Positions 49,101 through 64,000 of a stretch of 64,000 nt of DNA are shown piece after piece. The translations under genes were made by a program, and so were the position numbers. Below the pieces are notes generated by a model. That model saw nothing but the letters and a program-made list of their open reading frames with translations, did no database searches and was not told the DNA's origin. This DNA is from Volvox africanus (taxonomy: Eukaryota; Chlorophyta; Chlorophyceae; Chlamydomonadales; Volvocaceae), in assembly GCA_030268105.1 (NCBI GenBank), contig BSDZ01000003.1:7154501-7218500 (forward strand), in the 5' to 3' direction. Position 1 is the first letter of the stretch; each line of letters begins with the position of its first letter.

Positions 49101-50953
49101 GTCACTACTTGTGCAACGTCCGAATTCGGCCGAACGTTGGGAGGATCAACCAAAAGGTTATATACGTACGGCTTTCTACTAAAACTTATTAAATGTAATC
49201 AAGTGTAAGATACTCACAGGCCTCAGTTGTACGCAAGCCTCAATCGTAACAATTGCTTGGAGCTGCTGGGGCTGCTGGAGACCCCAGCTGCAACCCATCT
49301 TTATATGAGGCACATCGGCTTTACGGCTAGGGCTCGGATGTTACGGACAGCTGCTTGTATCGTGTTGTGGCTATCACTTTTTTCCAGTGTCGCAGTATCT
49401 CAAGCAACTTGTCCGCCTCCACCAGTCATCCTGCACTCAACGCTGGTCTCAGTATGCAGTCAGGAGCCAGCTCGCAGTGCTATTGGTTGCGGCATGTATA
49501 GGCTTTGCAAAAATGAGGCTCTGGATCCGCCAAAGCCAATCTTTTCAGCACTGTGTGACACCTGGCGGGTTACTTGAAGTCGCCTTTTTATGTTCATTAT
49601 GATGCGCACCGGTTCTAATGAGGAAATATTTTTCTGTTGATTCTCAAGGGGGTCCTCCTTTCTGCCGCCATTTAAAACTCGGTTCATTGACTTTGGGTTT
49701 CAAGTTTTGACTTGCGCAGACGTACATTAATGCTACTGGTGCTGCGTCAACTTCTTCTCCACTCCTCCTGGGATGCCAATTTCGTGCCACGGCTCAGATC
49801 TCGTTTGATATCCCAACGTTGAATCAAATATGGCTTTTGGGACGCCTGGGGGAGATAACCCCTAGCCGTGATGTCCATCTGTCCAACTGTCCGTCTATCT
49901 GTTCATCAACGCAGGGGGCATTGTCCTTGGTGCCGCGTTGAACGCCGCCCCTGGACTCTTTGGTGCTGCTGTACTGCGGTGTGCGTTCCTCGAGTTGCAA
50001 GGGAGCTGTAGTGACGCCAGTCAGCCGCTGACAGCACATGAATGGGATGAGTGGGGAGATCCAGATGACCCGCGGGACTGGGCTGCGCTGAGAACCCTAT
50101 GCCCATACGGCAATCTGGATCGGGCGGTGGGCGGCTGGCGGGCTGCCGTACTTGCAAGCTGTGTAGAAGGGGTACGGTCTGCGGTACCTTTGGATTCTGG
50201 ATCTGGAACAAGTTTGAATTATCCATTATGAGTGCAGTAAAAATAAAGAAATGGCTAATTGCATTGCTCAGTGTATATCTTGGACGTTTCAAGGTATGTA
50301 GTGGCTGGTAGTGGTGGTGTAATCTCTCGACCTGTCGTACATTATGTACCTTGTATCTTTTATGCGTTGCCGCCCGCCATCAATCGCAGGACCCGCGGGT
50401 TCATCCCAGCATTCCTGCCAAATGGGTCGCCCGCTTGCGTGAACGGCTACGCCGTGCACATCATCGGCCGGATTTGTACGACATTAAGGCTGACGTTGGC
50501 TGCCCCGACAAGGAGGATGACGCGGCCGCGTTTGACCAGGACCGCAGCGGCGGCAGTGGTGGCGGCAGTAACCCCTGGCGACGGCTCGTAAGCGGGCTGC
50601 GCCTGTGGAGGGGCTTCTGGGAGAGCGGCCTCACCACTACGCGAACCGACAGCACAGCGCCAGTGCAAGAGACCGAAACATCCGTCACCGGCACAAGCGG
50701 CAGCTCCGTACAACTGTACGACGCTGCGAATTTGCGTTGCAGTGGCAGCGATGCGGGCACTGGCGGACAAGGGTGCAGCACGGGTGTTCCACCGCTGCTG
50801 CCACCTCCACCGCTTCCACTATTGCGGGTTCACTTGGGTTGTGCTGGACACGTGCGGGTGGGACACGCGGAGCAGGCGGAGGAAGCGGCTGAGGAGATGG
50901 CATTTTTGCTGGTGGCCTTGGGCCAGAAACGCGGAAGCGGTAGTGGGGGCTAG
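43182..50953 (+). CDS. Oligopeptidase B / protease II-like serine peptidase (family S9A), enlarged
   Basis: Proposed exons: 43182-43468, 43611-43839, 44262-44631, 44918-45031, 45350-45471, 46135-46275, 46438-46901, 47313-47475, 47652-48519, 48658-48960, 49915-50171 and 50390-50953 (1293 residues, exact phase; relatives are about 700-800). Seen: an N-terminal MTWNDEYSWM motif. Propeller pieces follow: LINSNSKTCSE, GVEYFVEHY, LIILTNAD, DMDMFSDCVVLYERRHGLP and RLTISSPLHPPTVLDVDLS. The hydrolase core has SVYGAYGMPLELQYDP and HVRGGGERGRSWHAAGSRHL. The nucleophile is Ser1019 in AISAGG, formed across an intron; Asp1107 lies in DPRV and His1260 in CAGH. It matches the plant At1g69020 clade better than classical oligopeptidase B. 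Ser/Gly/Thr-rich inserts explain the size. Known: the family cleaves short peptides after basic residues. The first exon is the least certain. Confidence 0.9.
45797..46068. repeat. (GGGGA)n minisatellite array in oligopeptidase intron
   Basis: About fifty perfect GGGGA units on the plus strand, degenerating at the right end into GGGGGAGGGA variants. It lies in the 663 bp intron between exons 45350-45471 and 46135-46275. Runs of four G every five bases are classic G-quadruplex-forming sequence in DNA and in the pre-mRNA. The long Gly/Arg/Glu frames across it are an artefact of the repeat. Confidence 0.97.
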
Positions 50954-55008
<4,055 letters not shown>

Positions 55009-57573
55009 GCAACGGGAATGAATTTTTCAAAAATGAAAATTAGATATTTTGAAGATTGTTCTTGGGTCTCGTTCCAGATGAATTTGATGTATTTTTGATG
55101 TTCAAATTCGTGGGATTAGAGGAAACGCAGGAAAGGTGGATGCCGTGTCCCTGTTGTCGTTTCGCAGCTGTTGCCCTACATGCCTACTGTTCTTTGAGCG
55201 AATGGTGTTTGCACGCGCATAGCAGAGTGCAACTTGAGCAAAGTCGCTCTTACGTTGAGTCCTGTTGCGCCGCGTCGAAGCCTACCTCCCTACTAGGGGT
55301 CCCTCCTCCCGCGGGAAGGAGGCAAGGAGGGCAGTGCCCAGGACACGAGAGATTTCTAGAATTGTGCGTAGGTCACGATTTACCTACTCCGGTAAAGCGG
55401 ATTTCAATATTTTTTATAAGTACTGGTCCGGTGGACTCAGCACTTCCGGAATTGCTCCTGAGCCGCATGCCCATCTGCGGGGTTTGGTCAACAGTAGCTG
55501 TGCTTCTCTTGTGTCCCCAAACGTAGTACAACGTCAGGACGTCTTCCGCCTCCTGGCAGGGCCTGGGGATCAACTGTGCGTGCGGTTTTGTTATTCCTGC
55601 CTGTTTGCAGCCCCTATCACTGGGGGAGTTTCTGCAGGCCGGGTGTTGGCCTGGTGCATTACGTTCTGGGAACAGCAGTCCGGTGGTGCCGCGTGTTTGA
55701 AGAGTATATTTGCGGTATGATAATTTAGATGGTTTGGGAGCCCGGTACCGTCCGGTTGTGGGCAGTTTGTATAATATCGCCTTCCGGATTTCCCTCCCGA
55801 CATCGACTCGCCTGTAAACCCCACCTGTAAACCCACCTTTGCCTGATGACACCCTATCATGTGCAGTGTGACTTGTTGAGTTCAGCAATCAACGCGCCCT
55901 CCTACTTCTTCCCCGCGTAGGCGGAACGACTTGAATAGTGTGTAATTAGTTCAGCAAACTAGTTGCAAATTTCGGTGTTTGTATTGCATAGCCTATCCCA
56001 TGTCGTTTGTCCGCACTCCTCTCCACTGGCTATGCCATGGCAAACTAAAGCACTCCAGCTAAGATATACGAGTCCGATGTGAGATGTGTACATGGTTCCA
56101 GCAATTGCGATTGAGCGTGTTCTCTAGCCTAATCCAGTGGCCCTAGCAACCCAGTTGCCTCGGGCCTATCATAGGTGTGCGTGTGAGACAGCATCCATGT
56201 GTTTCCCAGGAGGCACTGCACACCGCCACATTCCCCTTACCTATCATGGGCGAGAAAATACTAATAGGGAGGTAGCATGCAGTTGCATGCGATAAGTACG
56301 GTGCGCCAGTTGGATCTGGTCTCTACATCGTGATACAGGAAGAGCATTGTGTGGACTTCAACTCCGATAAGCCAAGCTGAACGGTTCACGGTCTATGGTT
56401 CACAGTTCATCCCCGTTTGGACTAAAATGCACCTATCAACTGAGGCCCTACCCGAGTTACTTATAACTATGGTCCCCCGCTTAGCCTGGTGTGGAAGACC
56501 TTTTTAAGAGTTCTCCTGCACTGCGTCCTGCAGTCGACCCCCAATCGGGGTCTGTCGGGGTCAGGGGCCACTTGCAACATTCGCCTGTCTGCTCATTACA
56601 TGCGCCTACTGGCTTATGAACCTGGCAGTGGAAATCTCCCTCGGTGCTGACCGTTGCTGACGTACTTTTACGCAGCCGATGAGGATTCTCGGTGATTTCC
56701 GTTCTGCAGATCGACGGATAGCTAATTGTTGCGTGGACAATCAACCCAGTGATTTCTCTCGTGGATTTCTAGCTGGAGGTCACGATTCGAAGAAGGCTGT
56801 GAGAAGATAGCATCTTCCACTGGTTTCGCAACCGCACCAGCTGTTGGGCGTACGAGCAGGGCCGAATCCTAGCTTCAACAGAATATTATTGCTGTATCTG
56901 ATGCAAGATATGGAAAGTGTGCTGCTCACATAGGTGACATGCTGTGTACTGGATAGGAGGTTACTTAATGCCGAGCAGGGAAGCGCCTTACAGTCAGTTG
57001 CTGCCTTGCTTATCCTCTTCCGCATAGCCTTGAAGAGAAATCATATATAAGGAAGCTGTCATGAATGTTGACAACTTGTACCGAAAATCTGCGACATTGG
57101 CTTCTTTATGGAAAAAAGTGGGCAACTACTTCGAAGCTCAAGCCCCGCCGATGTATTGCATATCTATGATAAAGTAGATATTAAAATTTTATGTTCAGTG
57201 TTTTCTGGTATGTAATAGGCTAGAAAACTATGTGGGTTATGAGGGCCGGCATTTTGTACTTAGGCAGGCCCGCAATACTGGGGCCAGCTAGGCATGGTCT
57301 GCATGCGAAAACTAATCTTGCCGTCCTTATTCCACGGTTTGGTGAGTTGGATGCGATCGTATGCCTGCTTTTCGGCGCCGCCGTACCACTCGTACTCGAA
57401 GGGCCAAAGCAAAGACAAAAGCCATCCCAGCGCTACATACATCCATATCACATTACTCAAATTAACTTTTAAACGTTTACGTCAAGGTTAGCTGTGTTCA
57501 TATTGCGGGCAGTACTAGTATACTCTAGTTGCGTTACTTTCCCTTACTCGAATTGGGGATCGTCGCTTGAAGG
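55009..57573. other. Intergenic GAPDH / CFAP97-domain gene
   Basis: Contains the GAPDH 3' UTR at the left. Open frames on both strands at 55265-55890 (up to 171 codons on minus) overlap one another and show no domain. I regard them as chance or as transposon debris. The right end should contain the promoter of the CFAP97-domain gene. Confidence 0.4.
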
Positions 57574-59980
57574 ATGGCAGACAGAGGACGCAAAGCATTT
57601 CCTGTGTCGTCACATCTTTGCGATGAGGTATGCTGGGCCTGCAGGGCAAGGGTGCATCCGCGTCCCACTTTTGCCAGCCGTCTTTCTATAAGAGGCTTAA
57701 GTTCAGCGTTAAACATCGTGGATGGAAATAGATTATTTGTGAACGCAGTTGTCGAGGCTTCCTTTGGCCTGCGCCGCTGTCCAGCTCAGTGCCCCCCTAT
57801 CGGTTTGTCCTTGTGCGCAGCGATGGCAGCGACATTGCATGGACCTTCATAAGCAACGACTTTCGGACATGAAACATCGTATTGACAACACAAAGCCGGA
57901 GACTTTCGACCTAGTGCTTTCGAAGGGCAAGCGTCAGATGCTCGATAAGGAACGGCAGACCGAAGTAGACAGGGTACGCAGCATCTTAGCCAATATTATG
58001 CTATTTATAAAATATTGAAAGCTGATGTAGCACTTACATGTCCTCCGTGCAGGAGAACGCAATCCTGTTACAAAAGATGGTTCGCATCAAGGAGCAGGAC
58101 ACACGCGCCGTGTTCCGGCCATGGACAGCCCGTTCTACATTTCAGTGGAAAGTGGGACACTACTATGATCCTGCGACCAACACAAAGACGCTGGACCATA
58201 TTAACCTAACCAGTAGCGTATCCCCGCGGTCCATCCACTATTTCGCGCTGACGCGTCCCGGTACTGCGCCGCCGGACGTGACGGCCCGGTTAAGGGATAT
58301 GGAAATTCAGGTGAGGGGTATGGAAATCCATCATCAAATACCTCATCTCAATCCTTGACAGTGCCAAGTGGCGGAAACCAGTCGGCCACTCCTGTCCGTA
58401 GATGAATCCCATTCCTCAACCCTCTATCTTATGTAGGTCGATAACACCAAGCTGCTACGTGCCATTACTACCATGCGCACGCATTACAGCAACGAAGTCT
58501 TTGAGCGGCGGCACGCGGAGGAAAGCATCCTTGTCAGTCGCATCTCCAATTTCAGGGGACCGGATTCCGCCAGGTGGGTCGCCGCCACGGCTCCAGAGGT
58601 ATTCCGAATTGGCGAGCACGCAACTTGTGCGTGTGATTCACGAATGTTGCATGTACTATTTCCTGCTTGTTTACATGCACATATAAGATGACGTCTCGCA
58701 AGCGGCCGTCCCTTTGACATATACACCTAGTCGCATACTTTTGCTCAGTCGCTTTGTGGCCTGAGTTGAATAGCATAACTATCGCAAAGTATTTTGCACC
58801 CAGGTTGCCGCTCACAGGTCTTACTCCTTCCAATCTGCCTGCCTTCGTGCACATCCGCAGGTACCAGCCCCCGGGTCGCAGCATCAGCGCCTCCCGCAAC
58901 TCGCCCTACCTCGCACCGCTGCCAGGTCGCTCATCCAGCTCCAACCGGGGCATCCGATCTCCTCGTACGGGCTGGCCTGCTGGCTCCCCGCCCGTTAGCC
59001 AGGCGCAGTACTACGAAGAGGCCCAAAACCGTGATATTCCACCACCCTCGTCCCGTGGAAATTCGCGCCCTGGCACCGCTGTGGGCGGAACCCAGGAAGG
59101 CCTCGGTGCAACGTCACCGCGGGAAAGCTCCTCGTCTCGGCAAAGTGCCTCATCGCGGCAGAGCTCATTATCACGTCACAGCGGCGGCGCGCCGAATGGA
59201 GTCGACGCACCCCAGGCACAGGCCTCTGTGGAAGGCAGCCGTCCGGGATCTGGACAGGGCAGCCGGCCCGGCTCGGCCGCCATAGCAGGAACTTCTTTCT
59301 CTTTTGCTGGTAAGGACAAGGAACAACGTAAGGCGAGTGGGGACAGCGATGGGCAAAAATGGTCAAGTTCCTCGTCCTCTTCGTCGTCCAGCTCCAAGAG
59401 TAGCACGGGGCGTGCTCCAGCTGAAGCAGACCCCGGAACAAGCGCCGATGACGATCAATATGACCAGGACGAGCAGCAGCGGAATGAGGAGGACGAGGCG
59501 GAGGCATCACCTGGTGACAGGCGCGCTTCGAGCACTAGTGCGCGGGGCGGTGAGGAAGAGTCGGGTTACAATGATGAAGACTTCGCCGCCGCCGATGATG
59601 CGGCGACTGCGGACGAAGATGATGCGTACACCGAGCCGACTCCTCGTGTTGATGGTGACGGCGAGGAGGAGGCGGACACCTCCCGTGGCGACGATGAGCA
59701 GCCTACCAGCACAGCTGGTGCAGAGGAGGAAGCTGAGAGCAAGAAGTACGATGCCGAGGAGGAGGAGGCTGGGGCGTTCGACCCGGCTGAAGCGGAGCTC
59801 CGTGCTCAATTGAAGGAAGCGGAAGAGGCAGAGATGGACCAGCAGTTTGCGGAAGAGATGGCCGCAGATACTTATGATGTTTATGGAATCGATGGTGGGA
59901 ATACGCATAGCGTCGGCGCGGGGTCGTACAACACGGGCGCGTCGCCCAAGGTAGGGGGCTTCGCCGAGGACTGGGATTGA
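57574..59980 (+). CDS. CFAP97/hemingway-domain protein, probable ciliary protein
   Basis: Exons: 57574-57627, 57821-57973, 58053-58310, 58437-58573 and 58861-59980 (573 residues, exact phase). Seen: a basic N-terminal domain (about residues 25-90) with HKQRLSDMKHRIDNTKPETF, then KGKRQMLDKERQTEVDRENA and ILLQKMVRIKEQDTR. This matches the KIAA1430/CFAP97 pattern of a charged helix ending in ENxxLLxKMxxI. A globular-looking segment follows (FQWKVGHYYDPATNTKTLDH, YSNEVFERRHAEESILVSRI), then a long disordered Ser/Gly/Asp/Glu-rich tail ending in VGGFAEDWD. Known: CFAP97-domain proteins are axonemal or basal-body proteins in animals and flagellates. The function here is inferred. The N-terminal exon of 18 codons ends in phase with a good GTATGC donor, which supports this start. 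Confidence 0.75.
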
Positions 59981-62549
59981 AGAACTGGTTGGCAGTACGC
60001 TGCGGAGCGCGAAAGACATTAACAGTAAAAGCGGTGGAAATTTATTCATGTATTCTGGGGCGAGTTTGCGGTGGGCGGCTACTGAAAAATTTTCACGGGC
60101 GTGAATGCGTCCGATCATCCGGCAAGCCACGACTTCGCGGGTGATGGCTCCTTCGCGGGAAAGGGAGTTTCGTCAGCAGGACGCTGACAATGGGTTGGCG
60201 TATCTAAGCGCTCTCGTCGACCACCCATAATGCTGACCTCAATACTGACATCATTAGTGCAGTTCTAGATGCAGATGTACACTCTCGGGATGTCGTGTTT
60301 TGTGTCGGAGATTTGCCGCCAGGCGGCGCCAACCCTCTTCAGCGCAGCTGCTTGCATTATCGATTTTCGCGTCGAGCGAGTCCCGCAGTTGCGGGTTGTA
60401 AGTCGCTTTTCTGCCTGGCAATTGCGAGGCGTACCACAGCGCGTTGCACTTGCCAGTGCTAGGTTTAAATGTCAAGTACGGCCTTAAGTGTCTCCCGTGA
60501 TGCGGCGGGGTCAATTAAGCACGGGTTCATAATGGCGTATGTGCTGTGAACCTATTGCTGGCCTCGCATGAGGACCGCTCATCTGAGGCTGCGGCTTCAT
60601 GTGCTATGATGCTATCTAATTCCTGTTCAACAGCCCAGCGGATGTGAGGCGCGTCTGTCTATCCAAAGCCATCAATATATTCCACGCTTGCAGGTTATAA
60701 TCTGTCTGCAGGCCTCACTGTATGTGTGATCATGCGGTATGAGTTTCCGTGCTTGCTGTATGCATACTGGTATATTTCGTGCAAGTGATGGAAGTTTCTC
60801 GTGGTGTCCTGTGAAGTAGGGCTTATGCGATCAGTACCGGTAGCATAGGTGAAATGTTATGTGCCCGCAGCGATTGAACCAATTGTGATGGATGCGTGAC
60901 TTGAGCGGGCATACGATGTGACGTGAAGCATTTGAGAGTCTTTTGCCAAAATCTAGCTCCTAGAGTTATACGCAAGGTAACAACCTGCAAGGTAACACTC
61001 GTTAGTAACTGTTCGATGCTTGACCCATCGCCGGGTGTTGCATTTAGCCGTAAATTAATCCCCTCGTAAAGGGGCCAGGTAGTAGATAACGCAACAACGG
61101 CAGATACCGACTGGCGCTAAACTGGCTGCGAATGCGCGCAGCAGTCGATCAACAATCTAACTTATTCCCCTTCTCGTCGACAGAAGCCCACTTCTCTGCC
61201 ACTCCTACGAGCATGTTAGAGAAGTCATCAATGTTTCCTTGCCCCTCTTGAGAGCCCTACGAGAAAAACTACTTGATGCCGCATGATCCGCGATGTCGAT
61301 TGCCTGGCAGTTGCACTCCGCCGGCAAGCACTGACAGAATCGAGATAACTAAATATGTACCGGTGCGTCGGTGTCCATGCAAGCCTCGGCTACACAGTGG
61401 ACTGCCCATCTATATGGAATTGACAACCGTCACCTGCACGTCAAGTTGCTGGTATCAATGATAACCACAGTACGACAGCGAGGGGGATTGTATGGACGAT
61501 CAGACTTGCGCAAGTAGGAGTCCCCGCGCAACTAGTTTTTTCCGTTCAAGCAATTTGCAACTAACTCCAGTAGGCCCAGGTTGGTGACATATACATGACA
61601 GCTTAACACTATACCATCGACATTCACGGTCTGAAAGCCAAATGGCAACAGTCATGTACGCACACATCAGTCAGCCAACACAAGCCGCAGAAACGAACAA
61701 CCATCTGTTGTCATAAGGACTGTCGAGGAGTCCAGCAGGCGCTATGTTCGAGGTGTACCCCGCGGCGGCAAACATGTGGGTAGGGGTGCTGCTGTCGCTT
61801 ATAGCCATTTCCTTACCCGCGCCGCTTCTCCAATAGCGCGTGCCCAGATCGTTGAAATATATAATTTCCTATCTACTAGTCGGAGGAGTTTCCTAACTCC
61901 CGAAATTTCAAGCTGTGCAAAGCTTGTAGCGAGCTGAACCCACATGGTGTTGTCTAAATATATCGGTTCATAGTAGATGTGGTAACATGTTGGAATATAT
62001 AGGTCGTACATGTGTACGGGTATCTATATCTATCTATATGGTATCTATTGAAACGTAACGCAGGAGCAGAGCCATGCCAACCGTAGAGAGCCCAAGGTAA
62101 TTTAGAAATATCCAATGTTACAAGCTGTCACGTCCTCTGGCACGTGTCCGCTTCTGTAACAATGGCTATCTCATTGTCGTCGCCGTACAGGACGTGAATT
62201 TTAGTTGTACAGCTAGTTCGTCATATCACGGACCCGTTATCATTTGCCTGACTTATGGGCCCTCAAGGATGGGCACGCATTATTCACTACCAGCCAGCAT
62301 GTCCGTTGTTCACGACGGAATAGATGCGTTCCCGCACATGCACGGAATATATGTACATACCACGGTTCTGGCTATCATGTGAATAATAGCAATTATGCCT
62401 GAGTTACCGTAAAAGGAGTTACTTCAAACGAAAATTGAGTTATTTGTTGTAAATAAGTTTGTTGGGATTTAATTGAGTCCGATGAGGCCTTCTATATCGA
62501 TTGATTTATACGGCGGCACAGACTATCTAGCTAGTGGAACGAAGGCAGG
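59981..62549. other. Gene-poor stretch
   Basis: After the CFAP97-domain stop there is no coding region I can support. Short frames at 60254-60514, 61799-62011 and 62194-62382 have no recognisable domain. The DNA becomes gradually more AT-rich to the right. Confidence 0.4.
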
Positions 62550-62717
<168 letters not shown>

Positions 62718-63123
62718 AGGATATGTGTGTGGGATAGGGGGGTACATCACCCGTGGCCACTAACCTGGCACTCCCTACCTTCCCCGGTATTTCGGGGCAC
62801 CCTCATCCAGTCTCCCATGCCGACTTCTCCGAAATCAGTGCTTTTCCCAGGTTCAGCACCCACCGCCGGGATCCAGCCGAATCTGCCGAATCAACTTAGG
62901 CGTCAACTCCGCTCCTGGTCAGCTCGCAGGTCACTTTAATTGGGGTCGTCACCGTCCATCGACATGGGGGCACCCTGCCCTCAACCCAGGGTCTTTGGCC
63001 CGCTCTCAGTCGGGGTTGAATAGGATAGGTTGAATAGGATATATATATATATACTTATTATTATTTATATATATTTATTATTATTTATATATATTATATA
63101 TATAAACCCTATATATATATATA
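62718..63123. other. GC-moderate segment followed by (AT)n-rich low-complexity DNA
   Basis: Bases 62718-63030 are of ordinary composition without a recognised gene. Bases 63031-63123 are almost purely A and T with TATATA and TTATTATT runs. The composition change is abrupt and precedes the bacterial-like fragments. Confidence 0.5.
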
Positions 63124-63234
63124 TCAAGGAAAAATACTGAATTATTGGACCGAGTGAATATACTGGAGGAACAATTAAAGCTTTTGAAAGCAAAAAGATT
63201 CGGTAGATAATCAGAAAAGCTAGAGCATAATATA
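63124..63234 (+). pseudogene. IS66-family transposase-like fragment with internal stop
   Basis: An open frame from 63124 encodes LLDRVNILEEQLKLLKAKRF followed by GR, a TAA stop at 63208-63210, and then SEKLEH in the same frame. The pattern of a leucine-rich helix then KRFG(R)xSEKL is the hallmark of the N-terminal part of IS66 TnpC transposases. The Ser-Glu-Lys-Leu motif directly after the stop argues for a single-codon break in an old copy. The piece is only about 35 codons. Codon use is strongly A/T-ending, unlike the host genes in this window. The match is from motif memory and short, hence moderate confidence. Confidence 0.5.
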
Positions 63235-63280
63235 TACCTATTTACCTACCTATCTATCTATATCACCTGGATCTTCGCTT

Positions 63281-63367
63281 AGCATATTGAAGATATCAGA
63301 TTTTTTAATTTTCCTAGGTTCAGTTAACCCTTTTGACCAACCAGGAGTAGAAATGATCAGAAAATAA
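63281..63367 (+). pseudogene. Possible glucose-6-phosphate isomerase C-terminal fragment
   Basis: The frame encodes LGSVNPFDQPGVEMIRK and then a stop. Asn-x-Phe-Asp-Gln-x-Gly-Val-Glu is the conserved C-terminal signature of bacterial phosphoglucose isomerases, which normally end soon after it. No upstream catalytic region is present in the window, so this could only be a severed tail. It shares the AT-rich composition of the IS66-like piece. Resemblance over about 11 residues could be chance. Confidence 0.35.
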
Positions 63368-63546
63368 AGTCCTGATTTTATTAGTCCTGTGTTCTTTTTT
63401 TCCGGCACCCTGAAAATTTTATATTAAATTTCATAATTAACTACCTAAAAACAAATTAGATTTTTTTATTGCTTCTATTATTAAGTCAGTCATGGTAGTT
63501 TTTTGATTCGCTGTTTGTAGAAAATTTCTAGAAGTATAATGATTAG

Positions 63547-63684
63547 GTAGGTATTATCCTAGAAGAAGAATTAACTGAAATTAAAAAACGACAAACCAAG
63601 GAGAAAGAGATTAAGTTATTCAATAAAGCTGAGCTGGAAGAAATTCGTGAATTAGCCAAAGGTATAAAGCCTTGGCAGGAATAG
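63547..63684 (+). other. Small AT-rich ORF, bacterial-looking, unidentified
   Basis: Forty-five codons between stops encode a highly charged Lys/Glu helix including KLFNKAELEEIRELAKGIKP and ending in WQE. There is no ATG at its left end, so it reads as the tail of a longer gene. The family was not recognised. Confidence 0.3.
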
Positions 63685-63769
63685 CTTCTACGGCATGTTT
63701 TGATGCATTAAGCTTGGGTATAAAATTTTCCCAGTTTGTGGCATCAAAATGAGGAGCAGCGAAAAGCAT
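63620..63769 (-). other. Small AT-rich ORF on minus strand, unidentified
   Basis: From an ATG at 63769, 49 codons begin MLFAAPHFDATNWENFIPKL. The AAP-x-x-DA pattern is vaguely like an alpha/beta-hydrolase (DUF900) strand. It overlaps the plus-strand ORF at 63547-63684, so at most one of the two is genuine along the overlap. A further short ATG frame on minus (MTDLIIEAIKKSNLFLGS) lies just to the left, around 63440-63495. Confidence 0.25.
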
Positions 63770-64000
63770 GCTATCTATCTACCTATCTATCTATTTAGAT
63801 AGTTATCTAGATGTCTACATAGATCTACAAAGAGCTCGTTGCTTGCTCAGTCAAAAATGTTCTCTTGCATTTACATTGTCATACTTATAGATTGCAATGG
63901 ATCGATCTTGCTTGATGAATATGTAGTTATGATGGCATTCGCATGGCTGATGCAAGATAAGGATGGGGTTAGTTGTACGACATAAATGCACTAGAATTGA

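Noticed and set aside
55373..55888. 171-codon minus-strand frame after GAPDH
   Set aside because: The opposite strand is equally open, and there is no recognisable domain or start context.

Overview
The window is nuclear DNA of a eukaryote, most likely a flagellated chlorophycean green alga and plausibly a volvocine relative. The reasons are: many short exons with GT-AG introns, whose phases I could join into complete proteins; two plastid ribosomal proteins (uS13, bS16) and a GAPDH with N-terminal plastid transit peptides; a plant-type NBP35 without the C-terminal CxxC; Ala/Ser/Gln-rich low-complexity tails; and genes tied to cilia (CDK20/LF2-like kinase, a CFAP97-domain protein, an ERICH2-like protein). 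Species cannot be named from the sequence alone.

Layout, left to right: SF3B1 (minus, 3' part outside the window) and RPL9 (plus) diverge from a ~290 bp promoter region. A MATH/TRAF-domain protein (plus, 9.6-15.1 kb) converges on plastid uS13 (minus, 15.5-17.0 kb). An ERICH2-like protein (minus, 18.1-19.4 kb) and a nine-pass TM9SF/EMP70 protein (minus, 20.6-25.5 kb) follow. NBP35 (plus, 26.1-29.2 kb) converges on plastid bS16 (minus, 30.4-30.8 kb), which diverges over 271 bp from a CDK20-like kinase (plus, 31.1-33.6 kb). A gene-poor stretch with a hairpin-forming inverted repeat leads to an hnRNP F/H-like RNA-binding protein (plus, 37.0-40.1 or 40.3 kb). A GT-rich, apparently non-coding stretch follows, then a very large oligopeptidase-B-type serine peptidase (plus, 43.2-51.0 kb) with a ~270 bp (GGGGA)n array in one intron, plastid-targeted GAPDH (plus, 52.5-55.0 kb) and a CFAP97-domain protein (plus, 57.6-60.0 kb). 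The last 4 kb lacks recognisable host genes and holds a (TAGA)n array.

The genes are mostly housekeeping and are not an operon: splicing (SF3B1, hnRNP-like), cytosolic and plastid translation (RPL9, uS13, bS16), Fe-S assembly (NBP35), secretory membranes (TM9SF), proteolysis (oligopeptidase B, MATH protein), plastid carbon metabolism (GAPDH) and cilia. For all gene models except the partial SF3B1 and the uncertain termini noted, the proposed exons add up to an exact multiple of three.

The most unusual part is an AT-rich island at about 63.1-63.8 kb. It carries short, broken, bacterial-looking coding fragments (an IS66-transposase-like piece with an internal stop, a glucose-6-phosphate-isomerase-like tail, and small unidentified ORFs) between tetranucleotide repeats. 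It may be a decayed insertion of DNA from an intracellular bacterium. Identification of these fragments rests on short motifs and is tentative.
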